A DNA stretch of 64,000 bases, taken from NCBI GenBank assembly GCA_003241055.1, contig QFOD01000004.1, positions 186,001-250,000 on the forward strand. The letters run 5' to 3'. The stretch comes from Roseateles depolymerans (GTDB lineage Bacteria; Pseudomonadota; Gammaproteobacteria; Burkholderiales; Burkholderiaceae_C). The position numbers and the translations under genes are program-made. The notes below the pieces were generated by a model. The model was not told where the DNA came from, made no database searches, and was given only the letters and a program-made list of their open reading frames with translations. Of the stretch, positions 1 to 9,462 are shown in pieces (the stretch's first letter is position 1; each line of letters opens with the position of its first letter).

Positions 1-1535
1 GCATCGCCGATGTCCGCCCGCTGCCCAAGGTGCGCGAGCTCAAGGCGCGGATCGGCAGTGCCGAGGTCAGCGTCGATGCTTACTTCCAGTTCGCGCGCAA
101 TATGGTGGGCGGCATGAGCAAGAACTTCCCGGCGCCGCTGCGCTGCCTGGAGGCGGTGGCCGGCGCGGTGACGATGAAGTTCGAGGACGGCATGAAGGCC
201 GAGCGCGAGGGCTTTGCGGCGCTGATGCAGACGCCTGAGTCCAAGGCGCTGCGCCACGCCTTCTTTGCCGAACGCGCGGCCAGCAAGATTGCCGACGTGC
301 CCGAGGGCACGCCGCTGCGCAACATCGCCAAGGTGGGCGTCATCGGTGCCGGCACCATGGGTGGCGGCATCTCCATGAACTTCCTGAACGCCGGCCTGCC
401 CGTCACCATCCTGGAGACCAAGCAGGAGGCGCTGGACCGTGGCGTGGCCACGATCAAGAAGAACTACGAGGCCCAGGTCAAGAAGGGCAAGCTGAAGGAA
501 GACAAGTACGCCGCCCGCATGGCGCTACTGTCCACCACACTGAGCTACGACGACCTGAAGGACTGCGACCTCATCATCGAGGCGGTGTTCGAGGAGATCG
601 GCGTGAAGGAGGCGGTGTTCAAGCAGCTGGACGCCGTGGCCAAGCCCGGCGCCATCCTGGCGTCCAATACCTCCACGCTGGATGTGGACAAGATCGCGTC
701 CTTCACGAAGCGTCCGCAGGACGTGGTGGGCATGCACTTCTTCAGCCCGGCCAATGTGATGAAGCTGCTGGAGGTGGTGCGCGGCAAGGCCACGGCCAAG
801 GACGTGCTGGCCACCGTGATGGCTGTGGCCAAGAAGATCAAGAAGACGGCCGTGGTGTCGGGCGTGTGCGATGGCTTCATCGGCAACCGCATGATCGAGC
901 AGTACAGCCGCCAGGCCGGCTTCCTGCTGGACGAGGGCTGCACGCCGCAGCAGGTTGACAAGGCGGTCGAGAAGTTCGGCTTCGCGATGGGCCCCTTCCG
1001 CATGGGCGACCTGGCCGGCAACGACATCGGCTGGGCCATCCGCAAGCGCCGCTATGTGGAGAAGCCCCACATGAAGTATTCGGCCAGCGCCGACCGCCTG
1101 TGTGAGCTGGGCCGCTACGGCCAGAAGACCGGCGCCGGCTGGTACGACTACCAGCCCGGCAAGCGCGACGCGATCCCGTCGCCAGTGGTGGCGGAAATGC
1201 TGGCCAAGCACCGCGAGGCGATTGGCGCCAAGACGCGCGAGATCAGCGACGAGGAAATCGTGCACCGCCTGGTGTTCGCGCTGGTCAACGAGGCCGCGCA
1301 CCTGCTGGAAGAGGGCATCGCCCAGCGCGCGTCCGATGTGGACATGGTCTACCTCACCGGCTACGGCTTCCCGCTGTGGCGCGGCGGCCCCATGTGCTAC
1401 GCCGACACCGTGGGCCTCTTCAACGTGGTGCAGGCGATGAAGCGGTTTGCACAGAACCCCATGGACGACGCCAAGTTCTGGACGCCGGCCCCGCTGCTGG
1501 CCCGCCTGGTGGCCGAAGGCAAGTCCTTCACCTGA
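1..1535 (+). CDS. 3-hydroxyacyl-CoA dehydrogenase / enoyl-CoA hydratase (FadB/FadJ-like), 5' truncated by window edge
   Basis: The reading frame is open through the left edge, so only the C-terminal ~510 residues are visible. These hold the tail of the enoyl-CoA hydratase half, then an NAD-binding Rossmann motif (VGVIGAGTMGGG), then the 3-hydroxyacyl-CoA dehydrogenase core with the MHFFSPANVMKLLEVV stretch and the C-terminal helical domain. Family knowledge: this multifunctional enzyme performs hydration and NAD-dependent 3-hydroxyacyl-CoA oxidation in fatty-acid beta-oxidation. The thiolase gene follows after 37 nt, as in fadBA operons. The GTG at 30 is not a credible start because homology continues upstream of it. 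Whether it is the FadB or FadJ type cannot be decided from this part. Confidence 0.93.
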   Translation, partial: IADVRPLPKVRELKARIGSAEVSVDAYFQFARNMVGGMSKNFPAPLRCLEAVAGAVTMKFEDGMKAEREGFAALMQTPESKALRHAFFAERAASKIADVPEGTPLRNIAKVGVIGAGTMGGGISMNFLNAGLPVTILETKQEALDRGVATIKKNYEAQVKKGKLKEDKYAARMALLSTTLSYDDLKDCDLIIEAVFEEIGVKEAVFKQLDAVAKPGAILASNTSTLDVDKIASFTKRPQDVVGMHFFSPANVMKLLEVVRGKATAKDVLATVMAVAKKIKKTAVVSGVCDGFIGNRMIEQYSRQAGFLLDEGCTPQQVDKAVEKFGFAMGPFRMGDLAGNDIGWAIRKRRYVEKPHMKYSASADRLCELGRYGQKTGAGWYDYQPGKRDAIPSPVVAEMLAKHREAIGAKTREISDEEIVHRLVFALVNEAAHLLEEGIAQRASDVDMVYLTGYGFPLWRGGPMCYADTVGLFNVVQAMKRFAQNPMDDAKFWTPAPLLARLVAEGKSFT

Positions 1536-1572
1536 GCGCCGCCGTCGACGCCGAACGCACAAGGATCAAGAC

Positions 1573-2748
1573 ATGAGCAACGCACTGATCGTTTCCACCG
1601 CCCGCACGCCGCTCGCCAAGAGCTGGAAGGGCAGCTTCAACATGACCCACGGCGCGACGCTGGGCGGCCACGTCGTGAAGGCCGCGCTGGAGCGCGCCGG
1701 CATCGAGGGCGGCGCCGTCGAGGACGTGCTGATGGGCTGCGCCACGCCCGAGGGCGCGACCGGCTCCAACATCGCACGCCAGATCGCGCTGCGCGCCGGC
1801 CTGCCGGTGACGGTGGCGGGCGTCACCATCAACCGCTTCTGCTCCAGCGGCCTGCAGACCATCGCGATGGCCGCGCAGCGCATCATCGCCGGCGAGGGCG
1901 ATGTTTTCGTGGCCGGTGGCGTGGAGAGCATCTCCTGCGTGCAGAACGAGGCCAACCGCCACATGATCCACGAGGGCTGGTTGTCCAAGAACAAGCCCGA
2001 GATCTACTGGAGCATGCTGCACACGGCCGAGAACGTGGCCAAGCGCTACAACATCGCCAAGGAGCGCATGGACCGCTATGGCGCAGCCAGCCAGCAAAAG
2101 GCCTGCGCGGCCCAGGCCGAGGGCCTGTTCAACGCCGAGATCGCCCCCATCACCGTGACCATGGGCGTGGCCGACAAGGCGCTGGGCCTGATCACCAAGG
2201 AGGTGACCGTCAGCGCCGATGAGGGCCTGCGCGAGGGCACGACCTACGAGGGCATCAAGGACATACGCACCGCGCTGCCTGGCGGTGTGGTGACGGCCGG
2301 CAATGCCAGCCAGTTCAGCGACGGGGCCGGGGCTTGCGCGCTGGTGTCCGAGCAGTACGCGTCCACGCACAACCTCAAGCCGCTGGGCCGCTTCCTCGGG
2401 TTTGCGGTGGCCGGCTGCGAGCCCGATGAGATGGGCATTGGCCCGGTGTTCGCGGTCCCTAAGGTACTGAAGAAGCTGGGCCTGACGGTCGCCGACATCG
2501 ACCTGTGGGAGCTGAACGAGGCCTTCGCGGTGCAGGTGCTGTACTGCGCGGACACGCTGGGCATACCGATGGACCGCCTCAACGTGAACGGCGGCGCGAT
2601 CGCCATCGGCCACCCCTATGGCGTGTCGGGCCAGCGCCTGACTGGCCATGCGTTGATCGAAGGCAAGCGCCGCGGTGCCAAGCGCGTGTGCGTGACCATG
2701 TGCATTGGCGGGGGCATGGGCGCGGCTGGAATTTTTGAAGTGTTGTAA
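1573..2748 (+). CDS. acetyl-CoA C-acyltransferase (thiolase)
   Basis: A 391-aa thiolase of normal length. The nucleophilic cysteine is Cys90 in NRFCSSGLQT. The C-terminal half has ELNEAFAVQ, GGAIAIGHPYG and the second catalytic cysteine in CIGGGMGAAG. It cleaves 3-ketoacyl-CoA to acetyl-CoA and a shortened acyl-CoA and should act with the preceding dehydrogenase/hydratase. The ATG at 1573 is chosen because AAGGA lies 7 nt upstream and the protein then starts like other thiolases (MSNALIVSTARTP); a longer in-frame extension to 1447 overlaps the upstream gene and is rejected. The stop codon is directly joined to an intergenic repeat. Confidence 0.94.
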   Translation: MSNALIVSTARTPLAKSWKGSFNMTHGATLGGHVVKAALERAGIEGGAVEDVLMGCATPEGATGSNIARQIALRAGLPVTVAGVTINRFCSSGLQTIAMAAQRIIAGEGDVFVAGGVESISCVQNEANRHMIHEGWLSKNKPEIYWSMLHTAENVAKRYNIAKERMDRYGAASQQKACAAQAEGLFNAEIAPITVTMGVADKALGLITKEVTVSADEGLREGTTYEGIKDIRTALPGGVVTAGNASQFSDGAGACALVSEQYASTHNLKPLGRFLGFAVAGCEPDEMGIGPVFAVPKVLKKLGLTVADIDLWELNEAFAVQVLYCADTLGIPMDRLNVNGGAIAIGHPYGVSGQRLTGHALIEGKRRGAKRVCVTMCIGGGMGAAGIFEVL

Positions 2749-2822
2749 GCCCACCCCCTACGCGCTTCGCGCGCCCCCTCAAGGGGGCACTCCCGGGCGA
2801 CCGGCAAAGCCGGATCGGCGGG
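2749..2822. repeat. Intergenic GC-rich repeat, copy 1, abutting the thiolase stop codon
   Basis: The stretch begins GCCCACCCCCTACG immediately after the TAA stop and contains the short hairpin GCCCCC-TCAA-GGGGGC and a CCGGC-AAA-GCCGG hairpin. A diverged copy occurs on the other strand at 42055-42123, again starting in the first base after a stop codon. It has no ORF and no T-tract, so it is probably a REP-like dispersed element of Burkholderiales rather than a simple terminator. Confidence 0.6.
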
Positions 2823-2876
2823 AGTTGCTGGATTTATCGGCAGGGCAAGCCCTGCCTCTTCAATGCCGGAGAGGCC

Positions 2877-4673
2877 ATGCGCCAGACCCTGGATTTCCTG
2901 CTGTTCGACTGGCTCAAGGCCGGCGATCTGACCGCACGTGAGCGCTTTGCCGAGCATTCGGCCGAGACCTTTGGCGCGGTGCTGGACACCTGCGAGAAGA
3001 TCGCCCGCGAGAAGTTCGCGCCGTTCAATCGGCTGGCCGACACGCAGGAGCCTCACTTCGACGGCGAGCGCGTGCACCTGCCGCAGGCCACGCATGACGC
3101 GGCGCTGGCCTATGCCGAGTCCGGCATGCTGGCGGCGGCGCAGGACTACGACGTGGGCGGCATGCAGCTGCCCTGCGTCATCGAGATGGCGGGCAACGCC
3201 TTCTTCAGCAAGGCCAGCGTGGCCATGGGCGGCTACGCGATGCTGACCTCGGGCAATGCCAGCCTGCTGATGGCGCACGGCACGCCGCTGCAGCGCGAGG
3301 TGTTTGCCAAGAATGAATTTGCCGGCCGCTGGTTCGGCACCATGTGTTTGTCCGAGCCGCAGGCCGGCTCGTCGCTGTCCGATATCGCGACCCGCGCGGA
3401 GCTGGAGGACGACACCGATGCGCTGGGCCCGCGCTATCGCCTCACGGGCCACAAGATGTGGATCTCGGGCGGCGAGCATGAGATCACCGAGAACATCGTG
3501 CATCTGGTGCTGGCCAAGATCCCGGGGCCGGACGGCAAGCTGGTCCCGGGCACCAAGGGCATCTCGCTGTTCATCGTGCCCAAGAAGCTGGTGAACGAGC
3601 GCGCCGAGCTGACCGGCGAGCGCAATGACGTGGCGCTGGCTGGCCTCAACCACAAGCTGGGCTACCGCGGCACCACCAACTGCCTGCTGAACTTCGGCGA
3701 GGGCCGCTTCACGCCGGGCGGGCGCAAGGGCGCGATCGGCTATCTGGTGGGCAAGCCCGGCGAGGGCCTGCGCGCGATGTTCCACATGATGAACGAGGCC
3801 CGCATCGGCGTGGGTCTGGGCGCGGTGATGCTGGGCTATGCGGGCTATGAGGCCAGCCTGGAGTACGCGAAGCTGCGGCCGCAGGGGAGACCTGTCACCA
3901 GCGTCGGCAAGGACGCGGCCAGCCCGCAGCGCCCCATCATCGAACACGCCGACGTGCGCCGCATGCTGCTGGCGCAGAAGAGTTTTGTGGAGGGCGGGCT
4001 TGCGCTGGAGCTGTACTGCGCGCGGCTGGTGGACGAACTCGCCACCGGCGCCGACGCGGCCGGCGCGCAGGCGCTGCTGGACGTGCTCATCCCCATCGCC
4101 AAGAGCTGGCCCAGCGAGTGGTGCCTGGAGGCCAATTCGCTGGCCATCCAGGTGCTGGGCGGCTATGGCTACACGCGGGACTTCCCGGTCGAGCAGTACT
4201 GGCGCGACAACCGCCTGAACATGATCCACGAGGGCACGCACGGCATCCAGGCGCTGGACCTGCTGGGCCGCAAGGTGGTGCAGCAGGGCGGGGCGTCGCT
4301 GGCGGCGCTGGCCGCGCGCGTGCAGCAGACGATTGAACGCGCCATGCACACCGACTGGGCCCCGCAGGCCAACCAGCTGGCGGCGGCGCTGGCTCAGGTG
4401 GGCGGCGCCACCAAGAAGGCCTGGGGCACCGGCGAGCCCGAGGAGGCGCTGGCCAATGCCGTGCCCTATCTGCAGGCCTTCGGCCACACGGTGCTGGCCT
4501 GGCTGTGGCTGGACGTGGCGCTGGCGGTGGGCGGTGAGGGCGCCTTTGCCGAGGGCAAGCGCGCCGCGGCGCGCTATTTCTTCGCCTACGAGCTGCCAAA
4601 GATCAGCGCGTGGCTTGAGGTCGTGGCCCGCCGTGAGCCGCTGTGCCGCGAGGTGCAGGCCGACTGGTTCTGA
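2877..4673 (+). CDS. acyl-CoA dehydrogenase with C-terminal extension
   Basis: This 598-aa protein is longer than the usual ~390-aa acyl-CoA dehydrogenases and matches the large subclass with an extra C-terminal helical domain. The FAD/substrate signature is seen in MCLSEPQAGSSLSDIATRA and the glycine-rich/catalytic segment in MIHEGTHGIQALDLLGRK near residue 455, where the glutamate is the expected base. It introduces the alpha-beta double bond in acyl-CoA, the first step of beta-oxidation. The start is preceded by a GGAGAGG ribosome site. It is separated from the thiolase by the repeat but runs in the same direction, and an SDR gene follows 18 nt later, so the group is probably one transcript. 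Substrate chain length cannot be told. Confidence 0.93.
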   Translation: MRQTLDFLLFDWLKAGDLTARERFAEHSAETFGAVLDTCEKIAREKFAPFNRLADTQEPHFDGERVHLPQATHDAALAYAESGMLAAAQDYDVGGMQLPCVIEMAGNAFFSKASVAMGGYAMLTSGNASLLMAHGTPLQREVFAKNEFAGRWFGTMCLSEPQAGSSLSDIATRAELEDDTDALGPRYRLTGHKMWISGGEHEITENIVHLVLAKIPGPDGKLVPGTKGISLFIVPKKLVNERAELTGERNDVALAGLNHKLGYRGTTNCLLNFGEGRFTPGGRKGAIGYLVGKPGEGLRAMFHMMNEARIGVGLGAVMLGYAGYEASLEYAKLRPQGRPVTSVGKDAASPQRPIIEHADVRRMLLAQKSFVEGGLALELYCARLVDELATGADAAGAQALLDVLIPIAKSWPSEWCLEANSLAIQVLGGYGYTRDFPVEQYWRDNRLNMIHEGTHGIQALDLLGRKVVQQGGASLAALAARVQQTIERAMHTDWAPQANQLAAALAQVGGATKKAWGTGEPEEALANAVPYLQAFGHTVLAWLWLDVALAVGGEGAFAEGKRAAARYFFAYELPKISAWLEVVARREPLCREVQADWF

Positions 4674-4691
4674 ATCACAGGAGACAAACCC

Positions 4692-5480
4692 ATGAGCACC
4701 AAAGTCCAATCCCTGTTCGACCTCACCGGCCAGGTGGCCCTGGTCACCGGCGGCTCGCGCGGCCTGGGCCTGCAGATCGCTGAGGCGCTGGGCGAAGCGG
4801 GCGCCAGGATCATGCTGACCTCGCGCAAGGCCGCCGATCTTGAGGAGGCCGTGGCCGAGTTGCAGGCCAAGGGCATCGATGCCCGCTGGATCGCGGCTGA
4901 CGCGGCCAAGCCCGAGGATGTGCAGCGCGTGGTGGCCGAAACCATGGAGCGCCTGGGCCAGATCGACATCCTGGTGAACAACGCCGGCGCCACCTGGGGC
5001 GCGCCGGCAGAGGATCATCCGCTGGAGGCCTGGGACAAGGTCATGAACCTCAACATCCGCAGCCTCTTCCTGTTCGCGCAGGCGGTGGCCAAGGCCAGCA
5101 TGATTCCGCGCCGCTCGGGCCGCATCATCAACGTGGCGTCCATCGCCGGGCTGTCGGGCAGCAAGGGCGCGATGAAGACCATCGCCTACAACACCAGCAA
5201 GGGCGCGGCCGTGAACTTCACGCGCGCGCTGGCCGGCGAGTGGGGTGCCTATGGCATCACAGTCAACGCGCTGGCGCCGGGTTTCTTCCCCAGCAAGATG
5301 ACCCAGGGCCTGCTGGCCGCTGTGGGTGCCGAGAACATGGCGGCCCATGCGCCGCTGAACCGCCTGGGCGACGATGACGACCTGAAAGGCGCGGCCCTGC
5401 TGTTTGCGTCACGGGCCGGCAAGCACATCACCGGCCAGATCCTGGCGGTGGACGGGGGCGTCAGCGCGGTTCACGCCTGA
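4692..5480 (+). CDS. SDR-family oxidoreductase
   Basis: A 262-aa classical short-chain dehydrogenase: N-terminal cofactor motif TGGSRGLGLQ, the NNAG motif (LVNNAGATWG), an active-site serine region (IINVASIAGL) and the catalytic Y166-x3-K170 in YNTSKG. ACAGGAGA upstream of the ATG serves as ribosome site. It follows the acyl-CoA dehydrogenase by 18 nt and may reduce or oxidise a CoA-ester or carbonyl intermediate in the same pathway; that role is inference from position. Its last 20 nt overlap the convergent PEP-CTERM gene. Confidence 0.9.
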   Translation: MSTKVQSLFDLTGQVALVTGGSRGLGLQIAEALGEAGARIMLTSRKAADLEEAVAELQAKGIDARWIAADAAKPEDVQRVVAETMERLGQIDILVNNAGATWGAPAEDHPLEAWDKVMNLNIRSLFLFAQAVAKASMIPRRSGRIINVASIAGLSGSKGAMKTIAYNTSKGAAVNFTRALAGEWGAYGITVNALAPGFFPSKMTQGLLAAVGAENMAAHAPLNRLGDDDDLKGAALLFASRAGKHITGQILAVDGGVSAVHA

Positions 5481-6453
5481 TCGCGCTCCGGCGGCGTTGG
5501 GCCACCAGCAGCAGGGCGGCCCCGCCGCCGAGCAGCCAGACCGTGGCGGGCTCGGGGACTGCCTCGGTATAGAAGGTGCCGACGGTGAAGGTGCTGAAGG
5601 CTTCACCCGAGAAGATGCCCAATTGCTGGGAGAACGTGCGGCCACCGATGTCGTTGCCCAGTGCATCGCTCAGATTGAAGCTGGCCAGCAGGACGGGATT
5701 GCCGGTGTTGTAGTGCAGGTTGAACTCGATCAAGGCCACGTCCGCCAGCGTCCAGCCGCTGTCCAGCGCACCGGCCACGGAAAGCGTGAACGACTGGTTG
5801 GCGAGCGTGTTGCCGTCGTACGTCTGTCGGCGCAGCTGGACGACGGGGCTGCCGTCGTTTCCGCGGATCACGCGCAGATCGACCTGGTTGTCGAAGGCGG
5901 GCGAGCCGGGCGTCAGGATGGCCTGCGTGTTGTCGGTGAGTCGCTGGCCGTAGCCGGTCCCGGCCTCGGGGGCGCTGAAGTTCCAATAGCTGTTGACCTC
6001 GAAGCTCTGGCCAGGATTCAGCAACGAGGAGGCCGTGGGGTTGATCAACACCAGGCGGTTGATGGTGGACGTCGTGCCGGGCGCGTCGAGATTGGTCGGG
6101 GCAGCGATGGCCTCGCTGCGCCGGAACTGCAGGCCGCCAATGCCGTATGTCGTGCCGTAGAAATCCGTCGCCGGCCCGTTCATCTCGACGTCGCTGCCGA
6201 AGCCCTGGTTGATGGCGGCGTATTGAGCGTTTCCCGAGATGCCGGCGGTGCTGCCATACGGTGTGCCCATCAGTGGGTTGCCGTTGGCAAAGGTGTCGGT
6301 CAGGCGGGTGTTGCCGAAGTCCGGATCGCAGCAGGGGAAGTCCACGCTGACCGTCAACGCCCTGAGGGTGTATGTGGTGTCGGCCCAGGCCGGCAAGCCG
6401 CCTTGCAGCAGCCCCAGAGTCACGCAGATCGTCGTCAACAGCCGTTTCAGCAT
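5461..6453 (-). CDS. PEP-CTERM sorting domain protein (secreted, unknown function)
   Basis: 330 aa with an N-terminal signal peptide (MLKRLLTTICVTLG... to AWA-DTT) and the typical C-terminal tripartite signal: VPEPATVWLLGG, a hydrophobic helix, then a basic tail (QRRRSAIRREPR). Such proteins are exported and processed by exosortase, which is not in this window. The body is Thr/Ser/Asn-rich and beta-like, with no enzyme motif recognised. The start at 6453 has GGAGG 4 nt upstream; the longer frame to 6522 is rejected because it would precede the signal peptide with a non-hydrophobic leader. It is convergent with the SDR gene, overlapping by 20 nt. Confidence 0.85.
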   Translation of the reverse strand: MLKRLLTTICVTLGLLQGGLPAWADTTYTLRALTVSVDFPCCDPDFGNTRLTDTFANGNPLMGTPYGSTAGISGNAQYAAINQGFGSDVEMNGPATDFYGTTYGIGGLQFRRSEAIAAPTNLDAPGTTSTINRLVLINPTASSLLNPGQSFEVNSYWNFSAPEAGTGYGQRLTDNTQAILTPGSPAFDNQVDLRVIRGNDGSPVVQLRRQTYDGNTLANQSFTLSVAGALDSGWTLADVALIEFNLHYNTGNPVLLASFNLSDALGNDIGGRTFSQQLGIFSGEAFSTFTVGTFYTEAVPEPATVWLLGGGAALLLVAQRRRSAIRREPR

Positions 6454-6551
6454 GAGAACCTCCAACGCAAGCGGCGCATGGTAGAAGCGCTCAACGATCG
6501 CGGCCAGTGCCGCGGTAGGCAAACTTATGGACGGGCCGCGGCCCTCTGCAC

Positions 6552-7028
6552 ATGCTTGATTTCCCCGTTTTCATCCCCTTCGTCGAACATCTGGGCCTGA
6601 CGCTGCATGCGCTGGGCGATGGCGAGGCCGAGCTGCGGCTGAGCATTCAGGAACTGCACCTGAATTCCTGGCGTGTGGCGCACGGCGGCGTGCTGATGAC
6701 GCTGCTGGACGTGGGCATGGCCCACGCAGCGCGCAGCGTGAACCGCCGCCTGCTGGACACCGGCCCTGACCTGGGCCCGGGGGTGGTGACCGTGGAGATG
6801 AAGACCAGCTTCATGCGCCCGGGGGAGGGCGAGCTGCGCTGCGTGGGGCGGCTGCTGCACCGCTCCACCACGATGGCCTTCTGCGAAGGTTCGGTCTACG
6901 GTGGTGACGGCAAGCTCTGCGCCCACGCGACGGGCACCTTCAAATACCTGAAGGCGCTGCCGACCCGCGGTCGTCAGTTGCACGCGCTGTCCGGCCGGGA
7001 GGATGGGCAGGACAGTGCGGCCGACTGA
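6552..7028 (+). CDS. PaaI-family hotdog thioesterase
   Basis: 158 aa with a single hotdog domain. The signature LNSWRVAHGGVLMTLLDVGMAHAA resembles the PaaI active-site helix, where HGG precedes the central helix and the Asp in LLDVGMA is a candidate catalytic residue. These enzymes hydrolyse acyl- or aryl-CoA thioesters in the cytoplasm. It lies downstream of the beta-oxidation genes on the same strand but is isolated from them by the minus-strand PEP-CTERM gene, so it needs its own promoter. The native substrate is unknown. Confidence 0.86.
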   Translation: MLDFPVFIPFVEHLGLTLHALGDGEAELRLSIQELHLNSWRVAHGGVLMTLLDVGMAHAARSVNRRLLDTGPDLGPGVVTVEMKTSFMRPGEGELRCVGRLLHRSTTMAFCEGSVYGGDGKLCAHATGTFKYLKALPTRGRQLHALSGREDGQDSAAD

Positions 7029-7050
7029 ATCCGGATCGCGGCGACAGGAC

Positions 7051-7081
7051 AAAAAAATACCCCAGGCCCTGGGGCCTGGGG
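7051..7081 (-). terminator. Rho-independent terminator downstream of the TonB receptor gene
   Basis: A perfect 9-bp stem CCCCAGGCC / GGCCTGGGG with a 4-nt loop is followed on the minus strand by a T7 run. It lies 160 nt past the stop of the minus-strand TonB-dependent receptor. On the plus strand no T-tract follows, so it is not a good terminator for the thioesterase. Confidence 0.75.
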
Positions 7082-7241
7082 CAGAAACTGCGCCGCGGCC
7101 TTCCGCGACGCAGCCTGCTCAGGGAGGAAAAGCAGGGGGTGTTTGACCACCCGAGGCCAATTTTGCGCAAACCCGGCTTACCGCGGCTGACGTTCGGCCG
7201 TCTGCAGTCTGGCCGTTAGCGGAAAACCCCGGGATTTCGTG

Positions 7242-9374
7242 TCAAAAGTCTTTGCTGAGGCTCAGCAGCACGCCTCGGCGTTCGCCAAACTGGGGTGCGC
7301 CGACGCCAATGCCCGAGCCGTCACGCAGCTCGTATTGACGGTCGAACAGGTTGACGACCGAGAGCCGAGCCTGGATCGGGCCGGCCTGGCCCATCGAGAA
7401 GGTCTTGCTGATGTCCGCATTGACGGTGGTGTAGGCCGCCAGGTGTCCGGTGTTGGCGAAGTCGTTGCGCAGGCCGCTGCCGAACAGCGCGGAGGCACCG
7501 ACGGCGTAGCCCTGGTCGAGCTGCATGTTGAAGCCGGCCGAGGCGCTGAGCTTCTGCTCGTGGTCCAGATGCACCCAGTGCGTGGCGATGTAGTCCAGCT
7601 CATCCTGCTCGAAGTTGAACTGCCCGGTCTCCACCTGGCGGGCGCGGGCATGGGTCAGGCCCAGGTTCGCGTAGGCGGACCAGCGCTTCTCCTTGTAGTT
7701 GGCGGCCAGGTCCAGGCCGTAGATGCGGCCCTGGGCATAGTTGAAGGCGGAGTAGATCAGCGCGTTGCCGAACTGGCCCTCGTCCTGCAGGTGGCGGACA
7801 TCGCGGTAGTAGGCGTCGGCGCTCAGCGTCAGGCGCGGGCTCACCTGGAAGGCGGCCCCGGCGTCGTAGTAGTTGGAGCGTTCGGCGCGAACGGCCGTGT
7901 TGGCGTCCGAGGGCAGGGCATTGGTCGTGCCCTGGAAGGCGGCCACCGAGGTGCCGTCAATCTTCTCGGTGGGCGGCGGCGTGAAGTAGCGGGCGTAGCC
8001 GGCGTGCAGGCGCAGCGACGGCGTCACGTCCCAGACGGCGCCCAGGCGCGGGCTCCACTGGCTTTCGCTGGTGACCGTGTTCACCGAGTCATAACGTACG
8101 CCGTAGTTGACCGTGACGCCGTGCACCGGCTTCCATTCGTCCTGCAGGTAGGCGCCCCACAGGCTGCCACGCAGGCCCGAGTTGTCCTGGATCAGCAGCG
8201 GTGTCGTGGAGGTCTGATTGCCGTCGGCGTCGGCGGGGAACACCTGCGAGCTGTTCGCCGTGACCGCGCGCTCGTGCTGCCCGAACAAGCCGGTGCGCAG
8301 CGTGTGCTGGCTGTTCAGCCGGACGCTGAAATCGGCCTGCAGGCCGTTGGCCTCGTTGCGGCGCAGGATGTCGGCCGCCACGCCCAGGTACTGCAGGTCG
8401 CCCGTGGTGTCGGGCGTGTAGTGCACGTCGGTGTAGCGGTGGAACAGCGACACCTGGTAGTCGACGTTAGGCCCGATGACGCTCTGGTAGCTCAGCACCG
8501 CGAAGCGGTTGCGCTCGCGCTGGTTGGCGTCCAGCGTGGCAGAGTCCTTGGGCGCCGTGCCTGCCAGGCTGTAGTCCGGCGTCTGCCCGGGCACGTCGGG
8601 GATCTGGAAGCGGTTGTTCGTGACGCCGAACATCGCGGTGACGCGGCTGTCCGGATCCAGCAGGTAGGAGATGGTGCCGAAGCCCTTGCCCTGGTGCGTT
8701 TGGTCATGCAGCGCGTTGCGCGTGCCCGTCGGGTTCTCGATGCCCAGGTTGTTGCCTTCGTAGGAGCCACTGAAGCTGTAGCTCAACGGCCCCTGGCCAC
8801 CATGGAGCGTGAGGTCCGTCTCGCGCTGCTGATGGGTGCCGACGCTGATGCCCACGCTGCCCGACACGGGCTTGTCGTCGTGGGAGCCGTCACGCGTCTG
8901 GATATCCACCACGCCGGCCGTGCGGTAGCCGTATTGCGGCGGCAGCGCGCCGGTCAGCAGGCTGACGCTGTCGGCATAGCGCGTCTCCAGTGCCTGGCCG
9001 AAGCCGCTGATGGCCTCGGGGATGACGACACCGTTGATGCGGTACTGCAGATTGGCGTGATCGCCGCGCACATGGATCGCGCCGTAGGAATCCTGCACGA
9101 CGCCAGGCGTCTGCAGCAGCAGCTGGTTCATCGGCGTGTCGTCGCCCAGCGGCAGCCGCGCGATGTCATCGCGGCTGAACTTGTAGATGGTGCTGCCGGC
9201 GTCTGGCGACAGGCCGTTGCGGGCGGCGTCAAGCCGGTTGCGTGCGGCCTGAACCTGCACGGTGGGCAGGCTGTCGGTGGCAGCGGAGGTTTCGGCGGGG
9301 TCGGCCTGGGCGGCGATCAGGGGGTAAGCCAGCGCGAGGGCCAGCGACAGGGTGCGAGGTTGGGGGAAGTTCAT
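7242..9374 (-). CDS. TonB-dependent receptor (plug + beta-barrel)
   Basis: 710 aa. A signal peptide (SLALALAYPLIAAQA) is followed by a plug domain with LPTVQVQAARNRLD, a VRGDHANLQYRINGV element and VVDIQTRDG, then a long barrel with many alternating aromatic strands and a C-terminal phenylalanine (SLSKDF), as expected for an outer-membrane protein. It would import a ligand across the outer membrane using TonB energy. The ligand is not evident. Upstream in the same direction, 88 nt away, lies a small secreted His/Cys protein, an arrangement that suggests a metal or metal-complex ligand (inference only). A strong terminator follows. Confidence 0.92.
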   Translation of the reverse strand: MNFPQPRTLSLALALAYPLIAAQADPAETSAATDSLPTVQVQAARNRLDAARNGLSPDAGSTIYKFSRDDIARLPLGDDTPMNQLLLQTPGVVQDSYGAIHVRGDHANLQYRINGVVIPEAISGFGQALETRYADSVSLLTGALPPQYGYRTAGVVDIQTRDGSHDDKPVSGSVGISVGTHQQRETDLTLHGGQGPLSYSFSGSYEGNNLGIENPTGTRNALHDQTHQGKGFGTISYLLDPDSRVTAMFGVTNNRFQIPDVPGQTPDYSLAGTAPKDSATLDANQRERNRFAVLSYQSVIGPNVDYQVSLFHRYTDVHYTPDTTGDLQYLGVAADILRRNEANGLQADFSVRLNSQHTLRTGLFGQHERAVTANSSQVFPADADGNQTSTTPLLIQDNSGLRGSLWGAYLQDEWKPVHGVTVNYGVRYDSVNTVTSESQWSPRLGAVWDVTPSLRLHAGYARYFTPPPTEKIDGTSVAAFQGTTNALPSDANTAVRAERSNYYDAGAAFQVSPRLTLSADAYYRDVRHLQDEGQFGNALIYSAFNYAQGRIYGLDLAANYKEKRWSAYANLGLTHARARQVETGQFNFEQDELDYIATHWVHLDHEQKLSASAGFNMQLDQGYAVGASALFGSGLRNDFANTGHLAAYTTVNADISKTFSMGQAGPIQARLSVVNLFDRQYELRDGSGIGVGAPQFGERRGVLLSLSKDF

Positions 9375-9462
9375 GGCTGAGCAGCTTCAAAGAGACGGTC
9401 GTACCGCGGCCTGCCTGCCTTCGTTGGTTCAAAGGGCAGGGGCCAGGTCTGGTGGGGAGTCG

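Noticed and set aside
2616..5348. 910-codon minus-strand ORF across the acyl-CoA dehydrogenase and SDR genes
   Set aside because: It covers two convincing plus-strand genes and the gap between them and has no domain features.
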